From Sphingomonas palmae (GTDB lineage Bacteria; Pseudomonadota; Alphaproteobacteria; Sphingomonadales; Sphingomonadaceae), in contig NZ_FNZZ01000004.1 of assembly GCF_900109565.1 (NCBI RefSeq), positions 310,001-374,000 on the forward strand: a stretch of 64,000 bases of DNA. The letters are read 5' to 3'. The translations under genes were made by a program, and so were the position numbers. Below are positions 60,990 to 64,000 of the stretch, piece after piece. Numbering within the stretch: the first letter of the stretch is position 1; every line of letters begins with the position of its first letter. The notes below the pieces were generated by a model. That model was not told where the DNA came from. It did no database searches and worked only from the letters and a program-made list of their open reading frames with translations.

Positions 60990-62060
60990 TTATGGCGCGA
61001 CGATCGTCTGGCCGCGCCCGGCCTGCTTCGCGGCGTAGAGCGCGCGGTCGGCGCGTTCCATCAGCGGTGTCAGCGTGTCCCCTGCATATCCCACCGCGAC
61101 GCCGGCGGAGAAGTTGATCTCGCCGATCGGGCGGTTGGTATCGCGGTCGCGCAGATGGCGTGCCGCGATCGCGTCGCGCGCAGCCTCGATCCGGGCGAGC
61201 ACCGCGGCCTCGTTCTCGGCCTCGAACAGAAGCGCGAACTCCTCGCCGCCGTAGCGCGCGACCGTGCACGCGACTTCGCGTTCGAGCATCTGCGCCACCA
61301 GTTTCAGCACACGGTCGCCGACCGCGTGACCGAAGCCATCGTTGACCCGCTTGAAATGATCGATGTCGCAGATCGCGAGTGCGACCGCAGTATCGGGGGG
61401 AAGCGCGGCGAAATGTTCGTCGAAGGCGCGACGGTTGAGCAGTTCGGTCAGCGGATCGGTCTGCGCGCTGGTGCGCGCCTCCTGCAATGCGGCGCGCAGT
61501 TCTGCGGTCTCGCTCTTCGCCTGTTCGAGTCGCGACTCGGCCTGGTGCACCCGCTCGATCATCGCCGCGGTCAGGTGCGAGATCCGCTCCACCCCGGCGT
61601 CCGGGCCTGAGCTGCGGATCACCTCGGCGGTTGCGGCGAGGTCGCGGCCGAAATGGTTGGTCTCGCTGTGGATTGATTGCAGCGTGTCGCTGAAATCCTC
61701 GATTTGCGCCAGCGTGCGCGCGACCAGTTCAATGTCGGGACCAGTGTCGCTGCCAAGGTCGCTGGGCGTTGCCGAGTCGGCTGCCGCCTCGACCGGTCCG
61801 TCGCGCACGAGTGCGAGGGCGGTGCTGATCGGCACGTTGGCCAGTCGCGCCACGTCGGCGGCGAGCAGGCGGACGCCGTCCGCCGCCAGCGCCTGCATTT
61901 CACGCGCACGCACGCCCAACGGATTGCAGACGACGTCGTAGGCGAAGGCGTAATTGGCGGGTTCCGGCCCCAACCGATGCTCGGCGAGGAAGGCGCCTAC
62001 GGCCGCGAATACGCCTTGAGGCTCGCTGCCCGTACGCACGTTCCTTGCCCTTGATGCCAC
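60990..62060 (-). CDS. diguanylate cyclase (GGDEF domain)
   Basis: The 356-residue protein has an N-terminal helical region with a coiled-coil (RVHQAESRLEQAKSETAELRAALQEAR) and a C-terminal GGDEF domain: TDPLTELLNRRAFDEHF, ICDIDHFKRVNDGFGHAVGD and the active site ARYGGEEFALLF (GGEEF). The residues for GTP binding look intact. It makes cyclic di-GMP if active. There is no membrane helix, so the input is cytoplasmic and unknown. The start is a GTG at 62060; the true start may lie nearer. Confidence 0.9.
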   Translation of the reverse strand: MASRARNVRTGSEPQGVFAAVGAFLAEHRLGPEPANYAFAYDVVCNPLGVRAREMQALAADGVRLLAADVARLANVPISTALALVRDGPVEAAADSATPSDLGSDTGPDIELVARTLAQIEDFSDTLQSIHSETNHFGRDLAATAEVIRSSGPDAGVERISHLTAAMIERVHQAESRLEQAKSETAELRAALQEARTSAQTDPLTELLNRRAFDEHFAALPPDTAVALAICDIDHFKRVNDGFGHAVGDRVLKLVAQMLEREVACTVARYGGEEFALLFEAENEAAVLARIEAARDAIAARHLRDRDTNRPIGEINFSAGVAVGYAGDTLTPLMERADRALYAAKQAGRGQTIVAP

Positions 62061-62184
62061 GCCACCCCCCAGCTGCGTTTGTTTCTGATCGTCCGGTTAG
62101 GACAGAAGAGCTAACATCTCGTGTCGCTTTCGCCGTCAATCCTTACGTTTTGTTGCGATCACGTAAGGAAGTGCGGAGGCGCCG

Positions 62185-62724
62185 TCAGCGATTGCCGAGC
62201 TGCTTGACCGCGGCAAGCGTCATCTGGACATGCTCGGCCGGGTTCATGTCGGAATGAACGAAGGCGATGCGACCGGTGCGATCGATCACGTAGCTGGTCC
62301 GGCTGGTGACGTTGCGCCCCTTGACCGCCTGACCGAGCGCCACGTCGTAGCCCGCGATCACGCGCGGCCCCGCGCTCGCCACCGCAAACTTGCCCGCGCA
62401 CTCGCTCGACGAGAATTTCTGCAAGGTCGCGACATCGTCCGCGGACATGCCGATGACGTGTGCGCCCGCGGCCTCGAACTGCGGCACGGCTTGCGCAAAG
62501 GCGCGCGCTTCCGCGTTGCAGCCGCCGGTGAACGCGGCGGGAAAGAAGTAGAGCACGACCGGTCCGCGGCGCAGCTCCTTCGCCAGATCGACCGATATCA
62601 CCTTGCCCGCCATCGCACCGCGCGTGGCGAACGCGGGTGCCTTGGCGCCGACCGCCAGCGTGGCGGCGGCGGGGAGTGCGGTGAGCGCGGCGGCGGCGGC
62701 GAGGGCGGTTATGAGAATGCGCAT
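62185..62724 (-). CDS. exported peroxiredoxin (AhpC/TSA, BCP-like)
   Basis: The 179-residue precursor begins MRILITALAAAAALTALPAAATLAVG, a signal peptide. The thioredoxin fold has the peroxidatic cysteine in FFPAAFTGGCNAEARAF, the BCP-type PxxFTGGC motif. A second cysteine (SSSECAGKF) could resolve it. Located in the periplasm, it would remove peroxides. The ATG at 62724 has AGGAG 9 bases upstream, which decides the start over a frame with 8 more codons. Confidence 0.87.
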   Translation of the reverse strand: MRILITALAAAAALTALPAAATLAVGAKAPAFATRGAMAGKVISVDLAKELRRGPVVLYFFPAAFTGGCNAEARAFAQAVPQFEAAGAHVIGMSADDVATLQKFSSSECAGKFAVASAGPRVIAGYDVALGQAVKGRNVTSRTSYVIDRTGRIAFVHSDMNPAEHVQMTLAAVKQLGNR

Positions 62725-62788
62725 CGGTCGGGTCTCCTGTTCGCGCACATCCTAGCGCCGGCCTGCGCGCCGCGATAGGCACCGGCGC

Positions 62789-63613
62789 ATGCCCGTACGC
62801 CCCGCCGACATCCAGCTCGCCCACCGCCTCGCCGACGCCGCGGGCGCGGTGATCCGGCCCTATTTCCGCAGCGCCGCCGGCGTGCGGCTGAAGGACGACA
62901 AATCGCCCGTCACGCTCGCCGATATCGAGGCGGAAGCGGCGATGCGCCGTATCTTAGACGCGGAGCGATCGGGCGACGGCATCGTCGGCGAGGAATATGG
63001 CGAGAAGCCGGGCGTGACCGGGCGCCGGTGGGTGCTCGATCCGATCGACGGTACGCGCAGCTTCACCGCCGGGCGCGCGATCTTCGGCACGTTGATCGCG
63101 CTGGTCGAGGATGGCTGGCCGGTGCTCGGCATCATCGACCAGCCGGTACAGCGCGAACGCTGGGTCGGCGTCGCGGGCCGCGCGACCGAGCTGAACGGCG
63201 CGCCCGCGCGCACGCGCGCCTGCGCCGCGCTGGAGGGCGCGACGATCGCGACGACCAGCCCGCACCTGTTCGCCGACGGCGATGTGCCGCACTACCTGTC
63301 GCTCGTCGCGGCGGTGAGCGGCAATGCACCGCGGCAAGGGCCGGTCTACGGTGGCGATTGCTACAACTATGGGCTGCTCGCATCCGGCCACCTCGACCTG
63401 GTGTGCGAATCGGGGCTCCAGCTGTACGATTTCGCTGCGCTGGTGCCGGTGGTGGAAGGCGCGGGCGGGCGGATGTGCGACTGGAACGGCGATCCGCTAA
63501 CCGCGCAGAGTGCAGGCCACGTGCTCGCGATCGGCGACCCGGCGCGTACTGACGATGTGCTGGAGGCGCTGCGCAACGTCGCGCACGACCATGATCATGC
63601 GCATGACCATTAA
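62789..63613 (+). CDS. hisN: histidinol-phosphatase, inositol-monophosphatase family
   Basis: HisN removes phosphate from histidinol phosphate in histidine synthesis. The 274-residue protein has the Li-sensitive phosphatase motif set: VGEEYGEK (metal-binding Glu), WVLDPIDGTRSFTAGRAIFGTLIAL (DPIDGT), and YGGDCYNYGLLASGHLDLVCESGLQLYDFAAL. It ends with a histidine-rich tail (AHDHDHAHDH) not usual for the family. The next gene follows after 42 bases. Similarity to inositol monophosphatases means the substrate is inferred. Confidence 0.85.
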   Translation: MPVRPADIQLAHRLADAAGAVIRPYFRSAAGVRLKDDKSPVTLADIEAEAAMRRILDAERSGDGIVGEEYGEKPGVTGRRWVLDPIDGTRSFTAGRAIFGTLIALVEDGWPVLGIIDQPVQRERWVGVAGRATELNGAPARTRACAALEGATIATTSPHLFADGDVPHYLSLVAAVSGNAPRQGPVYGGDCYNYGLLASGHLDLVCESGLQLYDFAALVPVVEGAGGRMCDWNGDPLTAQSAGHVLAIGDPARTDDVLEALRNVAHDHDHAHDH

Positions 63614-63655
63614 GCCGGATTGAGCCGATCGCGCGGGTGCCGCGTTGTGCCGCGC

Positions 63656-64000
63656 ATGACCGTCTCGACCCCGCCCCGCTACGCCTTTCGCGCGATCACC
63701 GATCGGCCCGACTACGACTGGCCCGGCGGCAAGCGGCTCGCGGTCTGGTTCGGCATCAACTACGAGGTATTCGAGTTCGGCAGCGGGATGGGCGCGGAGC
63801 TCGCCCCGGCGAAGAACCAGCCCGACGTGATGAACTACGCCTGGCGCGACTATGGCAACCGCGTCGGCGCATGGCGGTTGTTCGATCTGTTCGATCGGCT
63901 CGAGCTGCCCGCGACCGCGCTGATGAACGCCGACGTTATCGAGACCTGTCCCGGCCTCGCCGAGGCATGCGTCGCGCGCGGATACGAGATCGCGGCACAC
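63656..64000 (+). CDS. polysaccharide deacetylase family protein, 3' end missing
   Basis: The frame from the ATG at 63656 stays open to the window end, giving 115 residues: YAFRAITDRPDYDWPGGKRLAVWFGINYEVFEF, then NYAWRDYGNRVGAWRLFDLFDRLELPATALMNADVIETCPG and EACVARGYEIAAH. This fits a PuuE/HpbA-like polysaccharide deacetylase (NodB-type fold). The catalytic His/Asp set and the rest of the barrel lie outside. The ATG has no strong ribosome-binding site visible. Confidence 0.75.
   Translation, partial: MTVSTPPRYAFRAITDRPDYDWPGGKRLAVWFGINYEVFEFGSGMGAELAPAKNQPDVMNYAWRDYGNRVGAWRLFDLFDRLELPATALMNADVIETCPGLAEACVARGYEIAAH

Noticed and set aside
1-64000. CRISPR array, rRNA operon, prophage or insertion sequences
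   Set aside because: I saw no regularly spaced repeats, no 16S/23S/5S sequence, no phage structural genes and no transposase in the window.

Overview
The window is a GC-rich, tightly packed chromosomal segment of an alphaproteobacterium, most probably Sphingomonas or a close relative. The evidence is gene content and order: mnmE-mnmG-rsmG-parA-parB, the hemE / ppsR-maf-aroE-coaE-dnaQ junction, a long-form hpf next to ptsN, an MmcB homologue, a COQ9-family protein, a DUF6489 protein and an HWE histidine kinase. Many neighbouring genes share ATGA or GTGA stop/start overlaps, and GTG starts are common.

Layout. 1-5.5 kb: tRNA modification and rRNA methylation genes (mnmE, mnmG, rsmG) running into parAB. 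Two parS-like 16-mers lie inside coding sequence here. 5.5-10 kb: a minus-strand operon DUF3576-leuS-lptE-holA. 10-17 kb: a predicted outer-membrane beta-barrel protein, thiamine-phosphate-synthase-like, YggS, HAD, YdcF, ribA, xth, lolA and terC genes. 17.2-20.1 kb: rho, hemJ and hemE on the minus strand. 20.15-20.46 kb: a 307-bp gap between hemE and ppsR with four DnaA-box-like 9-mers and six GANTC sites; I read it as the chromosomal replication origin, oriC. 20.5-27.3 kb: plus-strand ppsR, maf, aroE, coaE, dnaQ, hpf, ptsN and small metabolic genes, then a SleB-type hydrolase and an SOS-type mmcB with a LexA box. 27.3-32 kb: ankyrin, SCO, YcgN, an M48-like peptidase and a class A penicillin-binding protein.

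31.9-34.9 kb: a three-gene type III polyketide synthase / methyltransferase / FAD oxidoreductase operon. 34.97-36.07 kb: a 1.1-kb low-GC insert bounded by a 20-bp direct repeat of the 3' end of a tRNA-Leu(GAG) gene, carrying a PemK-like gene and a small partner. 36-44 kb: MJ0042 zinc-ribbon protein, ftsEX, YdcF, acyltransferase, tyrA-type dehydrogenase, hisC and metXW. 44-50.6 kb: a receiver protein and HWE kinase in convergent orientation, ssb, feoAB with a Fur-like box, COQ9 and an EamA transporter. 50.6-57.2 kb: an old yellow enzyme, the riboflavin operon ribD-ribE-ribBA-ribH, and gltX. 57.2-64 kb: zinc-ribbon and S41 peptidase genes, small lipoprotein genes, a GGDEF protein, a peroxiredoxin, hisN and a truncated polysaccharide-deacetylase gene.

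The strongest signals beyond ordinary annotation are the oriC/parABS region, the tRNA-Leu mini-island, the polyketide operon, the LexA box before mmcB, and the Fur box plus near-leaderless promoter before feoAB. All calls come from reading the sequence; no database search was run.
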